NCBI GenBank assembly: GCA_937996825.1
Contig: CALKUJ010000080.1
Coordinates: 1 to 7,691, forward strand
Origin: an uncultured Polynucleobacter sp.
GTDB lineage: Bacteria > Pseudomonadota > Gammaproteobacteria > Burkholderiales > Burkholderiaceae
DNA length: 7,691 nt
Direction: 5' to 3'
Positions 1 through 7,044 of the stretch are shown in pieces; the stretch's first letter is position 1; each line of letters opens with the position of its first letter. The notes beneath the pieces are model-generated. The model was not told where the DNA came from. It ran no database searches and saw nothing but the letters and a program-made list of their open reading frames with translations. Made by a program: the position numbers and the translations under genes.

Positions 1-150
1 GGCCAAGGCTAGTACATTTGGAAAGTCAGGCATGTCCACTGAAATACACAAAGCATTTTGTACTTTGGCTTCCTTCATGCGCGCCAAAATACCCGGCAAG
101 TTTTCCTTGAACTCCGGGAAGTCTAAGTGGCAATGAGAATCAACGAACAT
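1..150 (-). CDS. tatD: TatD family metal-dependent DNase (N-terminal part, cut by window edge)
   Basis: The reverse strand from position 150 opens with MFVDSHCHLDF and stays open for all 50 codons to the left edge. The HxH pair (His6 and His8 in DSHCHLD) is the first metal-ligand motif of the TatD amidohydrolase-like TIM barrel. Family members are 3'-5' exonucleases or phosphodiesterases, about 260 aa long, acting in the cytoplasm in DNA repair or turnover; the rest of the protein lies outside the window. The gene follows holB with a 29-nt gap, an order common in Proteobacteria, so it is probably the last or a late gene of the mltG-tmk-holB run. It has the best ribosome-binding site in the window (GGAAG, 10 nt before the ATG). 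Family assignment rests on the N-terminal motif and on synteny. Paralogues such as YcfH and YjjV cannot be told apart from 50 residues, but the holB neighbour favours the YcfH type. Confidence 0.88.
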   Translation of the reverse strand, partial: MFVDSHCHLDFPEFKENLPGILARMKEAKVQNALCISVDMPDFPNVLALA

Positions 151-160
151 ATGGTGAGAA

Positions 161-165
161 CTTCC
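161..165 (-). promoter_or_regulatory. Likely ribosome-binding site of tatD
   Basis: The reverse strand reads GGAAG, separated by 10 nt from the tatD ATG at 150-148. It lies in the holB-tatD gap just after the holB stop. It is the only start in the window with a recognisable purine-rich Shine-Dalgarno element, and the spacing is slightly long. Confidence 0.4.
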
Positions 166-169
166 AATT

Positions 170-193
170 AATCTTTAAATCAATCTTTAAATA
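170..193. repeat. 12-nt tandem duplication spanning the holB stop codon
   Basis: Positions 170-181 and 182-193 are direct copies differing only at the last base (AATCTTTAAAT followed by C or A). On the coding strand of holB the repeat yields Phe-Lys-Asp-stop (TGA) followed in the same frame by Phe-Lys-Asp-stop (TAA at 170-168). The gene therefore has two in-frame stops three codons apart. The likely cause is replication slippage. It has no obvious function beyond a backup stop. Confidence 0.8.
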
Positions 194-1286
194 TCTCTTG
201 ATAACGAATCAAGAGAGCTTCAATTTGAACCCGATTTGCCAAAGCGTGCAGCTCATGGCGTCTAGCGTTCAAAAGGACTTTCCAATAATCTGACAGCTTG
301 TAACTTCTAGCAGTTTTAGAACATGCCTCTAAGGATGCACGCCTAGATGGGTAATAACGAATCTGCCCTGCATTTTGTTGACTCATCAAATCAGCAGTCC
401 AGCGCTCCAGTGTCACCAATAGCTCAGACATTGGGGCTTTGTGGATCAATTCAGCAGTTTGTAGCCAATTGATTTGTGAGCCTTCTCCCAAAGCTTTGAG
501 CAACGGCTCAGCAACTTCTTGAGCTGACTCCCCTGCTCCAGATAAACCCAATAAACGATCTCTGGCATCCATGACCGCCCCACCAGATTCACTCAACACT
601 TTTTCAATCTCTGCTTGACCGATTTTGATGCCAGCGGCCGCCACTTCTGAGCTCAACCAAGTCAAAGACACTTCTGCCGTTGGCCTACCCAAAGCAAGAA
701 GTCGACAACGAGAGCGAATCGTTGGCATGATGCGATCCAAGCGATCGCTGACCAAAATAAACAAGGTGCTCTCAGGCGGTTCTTCAAGAGTTTTTAACAA
801 GGTGTTGGCAGAGACTGGATTCAAGGTTTCAACAGGGTTGATCAAAACCACTCTTTGTACACCCCGATGAGGTGCAGTGGTAATGCCATCCAAAGCTTCT
901 CTGATTTGCTCAACTTTGATCACGGAGCTCAGCTTTTTATCGGCTTTCTCAGTGTCGTCTTCAAGCTTTTTCCTACCTTTTTTGGGCTTGTCATCTGCTC
1001 CATCATCCCCTGCCATTTCTTCATGAGGCAGCAAATGAGCTTGGTTCTCAGGAACAATGCCCAAAAAGTCAGGGTGATTGCCTGTATCAAACCAATGACA
1101 AGCTTCACACTGACAACAAGGTTTTTCGGTTTGCGTGGTTTCGCAGATCAAGGCTTTGGCCAAATGAAGGGCAAAATCCATTTTTCCAATCCCAGTTTGA
1201 CCATGCAACAAAATGGCATGTGGCATGTTGGTCAGATTCAACTCCGACCATGCTTGCTCAAACCACGGGTACAGGGATTGCTTCAT
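180..1286 (-). CDS. holB: DNA polymerase III subunit delta'
   Basis: This is the clamp-loader subunit that, with delta and the DnaX subunits, loads the beta clamp on primed DNA. The AAA+ fold is visible: a P-loop-like GQTGIGK at residues 29-35, a zinc module with Cys48, Cys57, Cys60 and Cys63 (the same spacing as the E. coli ligands), the LLKTLEEPP segment at 163-171, and the SRC motif at 192-194 that acts in trans on ATP bound to DnaX. Between the zinc module and the next AAA+ block lies a Lys/Asp-rich insert (about residues 94-118), probably a flexible loop. The C-terminal half is the helical collar domain. The length of 368 aa is slightly above the E. coli 334 aa, mostly because of this insert. 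I start at ATG 1286; an in-frame TTG at 1292 would add two residues but has no ribosome-binding site. The gene lies 58 nt after tmk and 29 nt before tatD. The stop TGA is followed by a duplicate in-frame TAA. Confidence 0.95.
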   Translation of the reverse strand: MKQSLYPWFEQAWSELNLTNMPHAILLHGQTGIGKMDFALHLAKALICETTQTEKPCCQCEACHWFDTGNHPDFLGIVPENQAHLLPHEEMAGDDGADDKPKKGRKKLEDDTEKADKKLSSVIKVEQIREALDGITTAPHRGVQRVVLINPVETLNPVSANTLLKTLEEPPESTLFILVSDRLDRIMPTIRSRCRLLALGRPTAEVSLTWLSSEVAAAGIKIGQAEIEKVLSESGGAVMDARDRLLGLSGAGESAQEVAEPLLKALGEGSQINWLQTAELIHKAPMSELLVTLERWTADLMSQQNAGQIRYYPSRRASLEACSKTARSYKLSDYWKVLLNARRHELHALANRVQIEALLIRYQEIFKD

Positions 1287-1294
1287 AGACAATG

Positions 1295-1323
1295 ATTATA
1301 TGAGGCGTTATAGTTAAAATTAA
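1295..1323 (-). promoter_or_regulatory. Candidate promoter in front of holB
   Basis: In the AT-rich tmk-holB gap the reverse strand has a perfect -10 hexamer TATAAT (1295-1300), with a weak -35-like TTAATT (1318-1323) 17 nt upstream. The -10 box lies only 8 nt before the holB ATG, so a transcript starting at the usual distance would be leaderless or nearly so. AT-rich DNA gives such matches by chance, and holB may simply be read through from tmk. Confidence 0.35.
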
Positions 1324-1344
1324 TGATAAATAAATCAATATTAA

Positions 1345-2016
1345 TCATATATTTGCAATGGCTTCTTGAAGTATCTTCCAGATAACTTCTTTGCTTTGAT
1401 TGGCGTCAATGAGATGAAATCTAGCCGCATCATCCTTAGCGCGGCGCAAGTATTCGAGTCTGACTTTCTCAAAAAAGTCGGTATTGAGTTGCTCAAATTT
1501 ATCAGGGTCGCGAGCTGCGCTGCGACGGGACTCTGCCGTTTGGCTGGGTAAATCAAATAAGAACGTCAGGTCTGGTTGCAAGACATAACGCTTCCCTGCC
1601 CCGTCTTGGGACAAACGCATCTGAACCCAAACCTCGAGTTCATAAAGCTTGGCCAAATCCAAACCACGTCCGCCACCTTGGTAGGCAAAACTAGCATCTG
1701 TAAAACGATCGGAGATCACAATCTTGCCTGCGGCCAAAGCAGGTTCAATCACCGTGGCCAAATGCTCCCTTCGGGCTGCAAACATCAATAAAGCCTCTGT
1801 CTCAAGGTGCATGGGGTGATGCAGCAGAATCTCACGCAATTTTTCACCCAAGGCGGTACCGCCCGGCTCCCGGGTCAGGACAATCTCTTTCTGGGGGTAT
1901 TTTTGGCCTAATCCTTCAGCAAATGCCTGAATGTGGGTGCTTTTTCCAGCACCATCAATGCCTTCAAAGGAGATGAATAAGCCTGGCGCATTATTGGAAT
2001 GAGTGAAAAGAGACAT
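1345..2016 (-). CDS. tmk: Thymidylate kinase (dTMP kinase)
   Basis: Phosphorylates dTMP to dTDP with ATP, an essential cytoplasmic step of dTTP synthesis. The 223-aa protein has every family hallmark: P-loop GIDGAGKST (residues 19-27), the TREPGGT segment (48-54) that contacts the nucleotide phosphates, the DRF motif (103-105) and the AYQGGGRGL loop (111-119) that contacts the thymine nucleotide. The region ESRRSAARDPDKFEQ (about 160-175) is the lid, carrying arginines as in E. coli-type enzymes, whose P-loop lacks the catalytic Arg. The N-terminal extension before the P-loop is a few residues longer than in E. coli. The ATG at 2016 is chosen because the conserved region starts only about 12 residues later and no better start exists; no Shine-Dalgarno is seen. 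It lies 21 nt after mltG and upstream of holB, the usual proteobacterial order, so it is probably in one transcript with them. Confidence 0.97.
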   Translation of the reverse strand: MSLFTHSNNAPGLFISFEGIDGAGKSTHIQAFAEGLGQKYPQKEIVLTREPGGTALGEKLREILLHHPMHLETEALLMFAARREHLATVIEPALAAGKIVISDRFTDASFAYQGGGRGLDLAKLYELEVWVQMRLSQDGAGKRYVLQPDLTFLFDLPSQTAESRRSAARDPDKFEQLNTDFFEKVRLEYLRRAKDDAARFHLIDANQSKEVIWKILQEAIANI

Positions 2017-2037
2017 GGGTCAATATAGGTTTGGTGT

Positions 2038-3081
2038 TTACTTTTTTAACTGATACTTTCTAACAGCTTCATTATGCGCTACCAAGGTCTCTGAAAAAGC
2101 GCTTCTGCCATCTCCCTTAGCAACGAAGTAAATGGCCTTTGAACTGCTGGGCTGGGCAGCTGCCAATAAAGAATTCTTGCCAGGTATGGCAATTGGCGTG
2201 GGCGGCAAACCATAACGCGTATAGGAGTTGTAGGGACCGTCTTGTAACAGGTCTTTTTTTCTCAAATTGCCATCAAAGGACGACCCCAAGCCATAAATGA
2301 TGGTGGGGTCTGTTTGAAGCTTCATGCCTATTTTCATGCGGTTATTGAAAACCGCCGACACCAAACCACGATCATCTGGGTGTCCAGTTTCCTTTTCAAT
2401 GATGGAGGCCAGTTTCAAGAGATCGTAAGGTGATTTGATGGGAGATCCCTCGTGGCGCTTGCTCCATGAATCATTGAGATGATTCTGCATCGCTCGGTAT
2501 GCTTTTTGATAGATCATCACATCTGTGTCGCCAGGTTCATACACGTAGGTATCGGGGAAGAACAAGCCCTCAGGATGAGCTTCTTTAGCCTCTAACTTGC
2601 CCAGTAACTGTTTGCTCGACCATCCCTTGGCCTCTTTCTTTAACTCAGGCTGAGCATCAATCGCGGCTTTGAATTGAGCAAATGTCCAACCTTCGACCAA
2701 AGTCACGCTGAGTTTGACGCTATCGCCTCGAGCCATTTGAGATAGCACGGAAGCCAAGCTGGCTCCCTTGGGAAAATCATAAACACCCGCTTTTAAATTC
2801 TTTGCCAAGAACAATGATCGGGCCACTAATTGAACTCTCCAAACTGATACATCAAGACCTTGGGCGGCCATTTGATTAGCCACACTCGATACATTTGATT
2901 TTGGATTAATCTTTACCCGGAGGACGTTCTGAGCATTGTTTTGGGTTGTAACGGGCGCATCTTTGGGAACTGCTGATGCCATGAAAGCCACATAAGCAAT
3001 CATGAGTGCTATGACCAATCCAAGTGCCAGGACTAGCTTGAGTAAAAACTTAATAAAATTAGGTATATAAACAAAGTTCAT
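2038..3081 (-). CDS. mltG: Endolytic murein transglycosylase MltG (YceG family)
   Basis: Cleaves nascent peptidoglycan glycan strands inside the chain and is proposed to act as a terminase of glycan polymerisation at the inner membrane. The protein is 347 aa (E. coli about 340). A short N-terminal tail is followed by one membrane helix (about residues 10-36, LLKLVLALGLVIALMIAYVA), giving a periplasmic body. A LysM-like region spans about 54-120. The catalytic domain shows EGLFFPDTY (171-179), ASIIEKETG (225-233) with Glu229 at the position of E. coli Glu218, LQTDPTIIYG (255-264) and YNSYTRYGLPPTPI (284-297). All key motifs are intact. It is the first gene of the leftward run, 21 nt before tmk, and diverges from ygfZ across 50 nt. 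The start at 3081 is supported by the need to include the membrane helix. No Shine-Dalgarno is present. Confidence 0.96.
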   Translation of the reverse strand: MNFVYIPNFIKFLLKLVLALGLVIALMIAYVAFMASAVPKDAPVTTQNNAQNVLRVKINPKSNVSSVANQMAAQGLDVSVWRVQLVARSLFLAKNLKAGVYDFPKGASLASVLSQMARGDSVKLSVTLVEGWTFAQFKAAIDAQPELKKEAKGWSSKQLLGKLEAKEAHPEGLFFPDTYVYEPGDTDVMIYQKAYRAMQNHLNDSWSKRHEGSPIKSPYDLLKLASIIEKETGHPDDRGLVSAVFNNRMKIGMKLQTDPTIIYGLGSSFDGNLRKKDLLQDGPYNSYTRYGLPPTPIAIPGKNSLLAAAQPSSSKAIYFVAKGDGRSAFSETLVAHNEAVRKYQLKK

Positions 3082-3089
3082 AGGGCACT

Positions 3090-3117
3090 ATGATAAAAGC
3101 TTATTGATAAATACAAA
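3090..3117 (-). promoter_or_regulatory. Candidate mltG promoter in the ygfZ-mltG divergent spacer
   Basis: The reverse strand has TATCAT (3090-3095, five of six matches to the -10 consensus) with a weak TTTGTA (3112-3117) 16 nt upstream. The -10 lies 8 nt before the mltG ATG, the same spacing as at holB. The opposite strand has TATGAT at 3089-3094, so leftward and rightward -10 boxes would overlap; the rightward one would serve ygfZ. Both are weak calls in AT-rich DNA. Confidence 0.3.
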
Positions 3118-3131
3118 TAAAAAACCAGAAT

Positions 3132-4133
3132 ATGTCGCACTCAAACAATAACAACTCGAATACCTGCTTCACCCCCCTCAATGACTGGTCTTGTATCAGT
3201 GTGATTGGCCCGGACGCTGTTGATTTTTTACAAAACCAACTGACTAACAGTGTGAAATCAATCGCGAACACCCCGGCGGCATCGATTGCACTTCCTCACC
3301 AGCAGAATCGCTTTGCGGGCTATTGCTCCGCCAAGGGTCGTTTAATGGCCAATTTTTGGATCATGCGCCAAGACAGCCCTGTGAATAATGAGAGCAATGA
3401 GTCGCAGCCAGCGTTTTATTTATTCATCTCAAAAGACTTGGCCGCCTCTTTGGCCAAACGCTTGAGCATGTTTGTCTTGCGCTCCAAGGTCAAAGTACTT
3501 GATTTAACAGAGTCGATGACTGTCTATGGTTACGCAACAGAATCAAACGCGTCGACTGAAGAGTTCAAAAAAATGACCAGCATGGTGGGCGTCCTCACCG
3601 CAGAACTCACTGCCGTGAACATCAATCAAGTACAGACCAAGCGATATCTGATGGCTGCCCCGAAAAATCAAGTCATGGGTGATGGTCTTGATGAGGCTCT
3701 TCAAGCTTGGAATTGGCTGGAGATCCAAAGTGCCATCCCACGAATCACTCAAGCCACTTTTGAACAATTTGTGCCACAAATGATCAATATGGAATCTTTG
3801 AAAGGCATTGATTTTCAGAAAGGCTGTTACCCAGGTCAAGAAGTTGTGGCAAGAAGCCAGTACCGCGGCACGATCAAACGTCGCTTACAAGTAGCGCATC
3901 TCAATCATCAGGCCAACATATTGCCTGGCACTGAAATCTTCCACAGTGATGATCCATCACAACCCTGTGGCATGGTGATCTTGGCTGCTCCGCATCCCCT
4001 TGTTTCTGACCGTTTTGATGTCCAAGTTGAATGTAAATTAGAGGCTCTTCAAACAGGATCAGTGCACCTAGGTTCTGCAACAGGCCCTGCCTTGAGCTTC
4101 TCAGCATTACCCTATCCTTTGATTGACATCTGA
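3132..4133 (+). CDS. ygfZ: YgfZ/GcvT-domain folate-binding Fe-S maintenance protein
   Basis: YgfZ proteins resemble the glycine-cleavage T-protein, bind tetrahydrofolate and support the activity of certain Fe-S enzymes (such as MiaB in E. coli), especially under oxidative stress. The 333-aa product carries the diagnostic signature KGCYPGQEVVAR (residues 230-241) with the conserved Cys232. It also has the N-terminal fold features of the family: IGPDAVDFLQNQLTN (25-39) and the GYCSAKGRLMA stretch (63-73). The length is typical. The first dozen residues are rich in Asn and Ser (MSHSNNNNSN) and look like a disordered tail; the conserved part begins near residue 12, so the ATG could lie slightly downstream, but no other early ATG exists in frame. 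No Shine-Dalgarno is visible. The gene diverges from mltG and is followed after 31 nt by the NRDE-family gene, probably in one transcript. Confidence 0.95.
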   Translation: MSHSNNNNSNTCFTPLNDWSCISVIGPDAVDFLQNQLTNSVKSIANTPAASIALPHQQNRFAGYCSAKGRLMANFWIMRQDSPVNNESNESQPAFYLFISKDLAASLAKRLSMFVLRSKVKVLDLTESMTVYGYATESNASTEEFKKMTSMVGVLTAELTAVNINQVQTKRYLMAAPKNQVMGDGLDEALQAWNWLEIQSAIPRITQATFEQFVPQMINMESLKGIDFQKGCYPGQEVVARSQYRGTIKRRLQVAHLNHQANILPGTEIFHSDDPSQPCGMVILAAPHPLVSDRFDVQVECKLEALQTGSVHLGSATGPALSFSALPYPLIDI

Positions 4134-4164
4134 TTAAAGCCAAATACACATCGAAAACCACAGC

Positions 4165-5016
4165 ATGTGCTTAGTTCTGACCTCATGGCAATCTCACCCA
4201 GACTACCCTTTGGTGGTCTTAGCGAATCGTGATGAGTTCCATGAGCGTGCCACTGATGCCATGCACTGGTGGAACGATCATCCGCACATTTTGGCTGGAC
4301 GAGATCTCGCTGATGTCAAAGGTCAGGCCGGCACATGGATGGGATTGAGTAAAACTGGTCGCTTTGCGGCTCTCACCAATGTTCGTGCCCCGAGCGAGAA
4401 AAATCCTGATACACCAACTCGTGGAGAAATCACCGCCAGCTTTTTAAAAAGTGATCAAGCACCTGAGCAGTTCATCACGACTCAAGGCTCGAGCTTTGGT
4501 CGTTATAACGGCTTCAATTTACTAGCGACTGATTTATCAAAAGAAACACCTTCTTTGGTTTGGTTCAGCAATCGCGTGCAGATGGGCCAGACTCTGCGCC
4601 CTAGAAAAACCATGAACCCTCAAGCGTTAACACCGGGCATTTATGGTTTATCTAATGGCATGCTCGATACTCCATGGCCAAAAGTACAACACCGTGTGGG
4701 TGCCTTTGCACAATTACTGGCAATGGATACGGGACAATTCAAACGAGCAGAGAGCTATTTGCGCATCATGGAAGACATGACGCAAGCCCCTGATGAATAC
4801 TTACCTCAAACAGGCGTCTCTTATGAATGGGAGAAAGTTCTATCTTCAGCTTTCATCAGAACACCAAACTATGGCACTCGCTCAAGCTCACTGATTCGGG
4901 TACGCAAAGATGGGCACTTTGAAGTAATCGAAAAGCGCTTCGATGCTGATAAAGAAATCGGCACTCAATTGTTTGAGGGGCAATTAGAGAACTTTCGACA
5001 AGCCAGCTCTCTTTAA
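4165..5016 (+). CDS. NRDE (TANGO2) family protein
   Basis: The 283-aa product belongs to the NRDE family, the bacterial relatives of eukaryotic TANGO2. Hallmarks are the N-terminal MCLV with Cys2, the name-giving ANRDEF (residues 20-25), AGRDL (44-48), GTWMG (56-60), TNVR (71-74), RGEI (86-89), YNGFNLL (114-120), YGLSNG (160-165), the LDTPWPKV segment (167-174) and YGTRSSSLI (236-244) near the C-terminus. The family is predicted to have an N-terminal-nucleophile-like fold, which would make Cys2 the candidate nucleophile once Met1 is removed. The biochemical role is unsettled; a role in haem or lipid handling has been proposed for eukaryotic members. There is no signal peptide, so it is probably cytoplasmic. 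It lies 31 nt after ygfZ, consistent with an operon, and is convergent with the thioesterase gene 16 nt beyond its stop. The start is fixed by the conserved Met-Cys. Confidence 0.93.
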   Translation: MCLVLTSWQSHPDYPLVVLANRDEFHERATDAMHWWNDHPHILAGRDLADVKGQAGTWMGLSKTGRFAALTNVRAPSEKNPDTPTRGEITASFLKSDQAPEQFITTQGSSFGRYNGFNLLATDLSKETPSLVWFSNRVQMGQTLRPRKTMNPQALTPGIYGLSNGMLDTPWPKVQHRVGAFAQLLAMDTGQFKRAESYLRIMEDMTQAPDEYLPQTGVSYEWEKVLSSAFIRTPNYGTRSSSLIRVRKDGHFEVIEKRFDADKEIGTQLFEGQLENFRQASSL

Positions 5017-5032
5017 TGATCAGTAGATAAAA

Positions 5033-5464
5033 CTACTTAGCTTGTCTAATCGGTAATTCCTTGAAGTACTTGAAAGTCGCACTGCCCATACAACAAATAC
5101 GATCACGCTCATCGTAGAGTTTGGCTTCAACAAAAGCCATGGTTGGGGTTGCATGAACTGTCTTTGCAGCAACTCGCACGATGCCCTGAGCCGCTTGCAT
5201 GAAATTAGCCTTAAGCTCAATGGTGACCACACCACGACCAGCTTCATCAGAAGCTCTGGCTGCTACAGCCATCCCAACATCCAGCAAAGTCAATAAGACA
5301 CCGCCGTGAGCAACCTCCCAACTATTCTGGTGCTCAGGCTTCAGGGATAAGACCACCTCACCCTCACCCAATTCAGCGCGCAGACAGCGCACACCCAATA
5401 GTTTTAAAAATGGAACATCCAGTTCCACGCCCAGTTCTTTGAGTTGTTTTTGATCCATAGCCAT
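5033..5464 (-). CDS. PaaI-family hotdog-fold thioesterase
   Basis: The 143-aa protein matches the single-domain hotdog thioesterases of the PaaI/YbgC-like class, which hydrolyse acyl-CoA thioesters as homotetramers. The signature is HQNSWEVAHGGVLLTLLDVGMAVAAR (residues 45-70): the HGG (53-55) lies at the start of the long hotdog helix, and Asp62 sits at the usual catalytic acid position. The C-terminal half gives the expected beta strands (ELKANFMQ, GIVRVAAKTVH, MAFVEAKLYD, ICCMGSATFKYF). The substrate cannot be told; family members act on phenylacetyl-CoA, aromatic acyl-CoAs or medium-chain acyl-CoAs. Two ATGs two codons apart (5464 and 5458) are both possible, with no ribosome-binding site to choose between them. 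It converges with the NRDE-family gene and diverges from selO; no paa catabolic genes are nearby, so a specific phenylacetate role is unsupported. Confidence 0.92.
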   Translation of the reverse strand: MAMDQKQLKELGVELDVPFLKLLGVRCLRAELGEGEVVLSLKPEHQNSWEVAHGGVLLTLLDVGMAVAARASDEAGRGVVTIELKANFMQAAQGIVRVAAKTVHATPTMAFVEAKLYDERDRICCMGSATFKYFKELPIRQAK

Positions 5465-5501
5465 ATATTAATCGGGGTTATCCAGGGCTTAGAGAACTTT
5501 T

Positions 5502-5530
5502 CTGCAAATATTTGAAAAGCTACCTAGAAT
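5502..5530 (+). promoter_or_regulatory. Candidate selO promoter
   Basis: The 90-nt spacer between the divergent thioesterase gene and selO holds TAGAAT (5525-5530, five of six matches to the -10 consensus) with a weak CTGCAA (5502-5507) 17 nt upstream. It would give a leader of about 18 nt. A better -35-like hexamer, TTGAAA (5512-5517), has no -10 at a good distance. No operator palindrome was noticed here. Confidence 0.3.
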
Positions 5531-5554
5531 GAGGCATTAGAAAAATTATTACTT

Positions 5555-7000
5555 ATGCCCTTTCATTTACCTGCCAGTGACTCTTTAGCACTGGTACAAA
5601 ACCTCCAGCCGACCCCTATTCCAGACCCTTATTGGGTGGGTTTTTCTGAGCGCGCTGCCCAGACTCTAGGTATCCCTTCTCAGAATGGCTTACCTGTCGA
5701 TCCTGCTTGGCTTCACGTCTTGGCTGGCAATCAGACTCAAGTAGGTGATCATTTGTTCAATCCCTACGCCACCGCCTACAGTGGTCATCAGTTTGGTGTT
5801 TGGGCTGGTCAGTTGGGCGATGGTCGTGCGATTTATTTGGGTGATGTGAATGGTCAAGAGCTGCAACTCAAAGGTGCCGGTAAAACAGCTTATTCAAGAA
5901 TGGGTGATGGTCGAGCTGTCTTACGCTCCTCCATCCGAGAGTTTTTATGCAGTGAAGCCATGCACGCTTTGGGCGTCCCCACATCAAGAGCTTTGGCTGT
6001 CGTTGGATCAGACATGCCCGTGTTTCGAGAAACCAGAGAAACGGCTGCGGTTTGTGCACGCCTAGCTCCTAGCTTTCTTCGCATTGGCCACATTGAACAC
6101 TATGGCCAGAATCACATGCATGAAGAATTGCGCCTGACCCTCGATCATCTGATCAAGTACCACTATCCTGAATGCGCCAATAGCCCCACACCTTATTTGA
6201 ATTTACTCGAGCAAATTGCTTTGCGCACGGCTCGCATGGTGGCTCAATGGCAAGGATTGGGCTTTTGCCATGGGGTCCTGAACACAGACAACACCAGTCT
6301 ATTAGGCTTGACCTTGGACTATGGTCCTTTTGGTTTTTTAGATACATTTCAGATTGATCACATTTGCAATCACTCTGATCACGGAGGTCGGTATGCCTAT
6401 CATCGTCAAGCAGAGGTCTTGCACTGGAATTTGTATTGCCTAGCCAGTGCCATGCTTGAAGCTTTGCAAGAAGAACTCCACAGCTCTTTAGGCTTGGACC
6501 AAGAAGCAGCCATCAATAAAATCAAAGATACCTTGGACTGCTATAACCGAGAATATGCAGCCAACTGGCAAAACTTGTTCAGACAAAAATTGGGTTTAGG
6601 TATTGCCGATAGCAAGGACGTCGCTTTACTCGAAGAACTGTTACAGAGCCTGCATCATCATCAACTGGATCACACCCTCTTTTTTAGAAACCTTTCTGAG
6701 GGTCAAGATTTACCAAAATCATTAGAAACTTGGGGGCAGAAATACCAAGAACGTTTGAGCATTGAAAAGCTCTCCAAAGATCAGCGCTTAGAGCAGATGA
6801 GACAAATCAACCCTAAGTATGTCTTGCGCAATCATTTGGCGCAAAAAGCGATTGAATTGGCCCAGAAAAAAGACTTCTCAGAAGTGGCTCGTTTATTGAA
6901 GATTCTTGAGAATCCTTATGAGTCTCAAGCAGTATCTGAGGACTACGCCATGGGCCCTCCTCCTGAATTGGCTCACTTGGCCATCAGTTGTTCCTCATAA
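5555..7000 (+). CDS. selO: Protein adenylyltransferase SelO (YdiU family)
   Basis: SelO is a pseudokinase-fold enzyme that binds ATP in a flipped orientation and transfers AMP to Ser, Thr or Tyr of target proteins, in E. coli including redox proteins such as glutaredoxin. The 481-aa length is typical. Conserved blocks are intact: YSGHQFGVWAGQLGDGR (75-91), LKGAGKTAYSRMGDGRAVLRS (105-125), HGVLNTDN (239-246) and LTLDYGPFGFLD (252-263). By alignment to my memory of the Pseudomonas enzyme, Lys106, Glu129 and Arg169 would bind the phosphates, Asp245 would be the base, and Asn246 and Asp255 would bind the metal. The protein ends in Cys-Ser-Ser (479-481), the position that is Sec-Ser-Ser in animal SELO, so this is the Cys form. 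No Shine-Dalgarno precedes the ATG. The gene is 44 nt upstream of the Msr gene, in the same direction. Confidence 0.97.
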   Translation: MPFHLPASDSLALVQNLQPTPIPDPYWVGFSERAAQTLGIPSQNGLPVDPAWLHVLAGNQTQVGDHLFNPYATAYSGHQFGVWAGQLGDGRAIYLGDVNGQELQLKGAGKTAYSRMGDGRAVLRSSIREFLCSEAMHALGVPTSRALAVVGSDMPVFRETRETAAVCARLAPSFLRIGHIEHYGQNHMHEELRLTLDHLIKYHYPECANSPTPYLNLLEQIALRTARMVAQWQGLGFCHGVLNTDNTSLLGLTLDYGPFGFLDTFQIDHICNHSDHGGRYAYHRQAEVLHWNLYCLASAMLEALQEELHSSLGLDQEAAINKIKDTLDCYNREYAANWQNLFRQKLGLGIADSKDVALLEELLQSLHHHQLDHTLFFRNLSEGQDLPKSLETWGQKYQERLSIEKLSKDQRLEQMRQINPKYVLRNHLAQKAIELAQKKDFSEVARLLKILENPYESQAVSEDYAMGPPPELAHLAISCSS

Positions 7001-7044
7001 ATGCTTTAAGCAAAGATTCAGACCATCACTCGTACAATGAACCT

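Noticed and set aside
1287..1292. TTG start for holB two codons upstream of the ATG
   Set aside because: The ATG at 1286 is the stronger codon, no ribosome-binding site supports the TTG, and the -10-like box would lie only 2 nt before it.
855..1295. 146-codon forward open frame opposite holB
   Set aside because: It lies wholly antisense to a clear holB coding region and its product has no recognisable motif; a shadow frame.
1319..1345. AT-rich inverted repeat (ATTAAT/ATTAAT arms) after tmk, followed by T's on the reverse strand
   Set aside because: The arms are interrupted and consist almost only of A and T; too unstable for a confident intrinsic terminator.
3543..3839. 98-codon reverse open frame inside ygfZ
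   Set aside because: Antisense to the conserved YgfZ core including the KGCYPGQE signature; no motif of its own.
5022..5037. Small hairpin AGTAG/CTACT between the convergent NRDE and thioesterase genes
   Set aside because: The stem is only 5 AT-rich pairs and no clean U-tract follows on either strand, so I do not call it a terminator.
7002..7012. Palindrome TGCTTTAAGCA after the selO stop
   Set aside because: Five pairs around a single base cannot form a stable hairpin, and no T-run follows.
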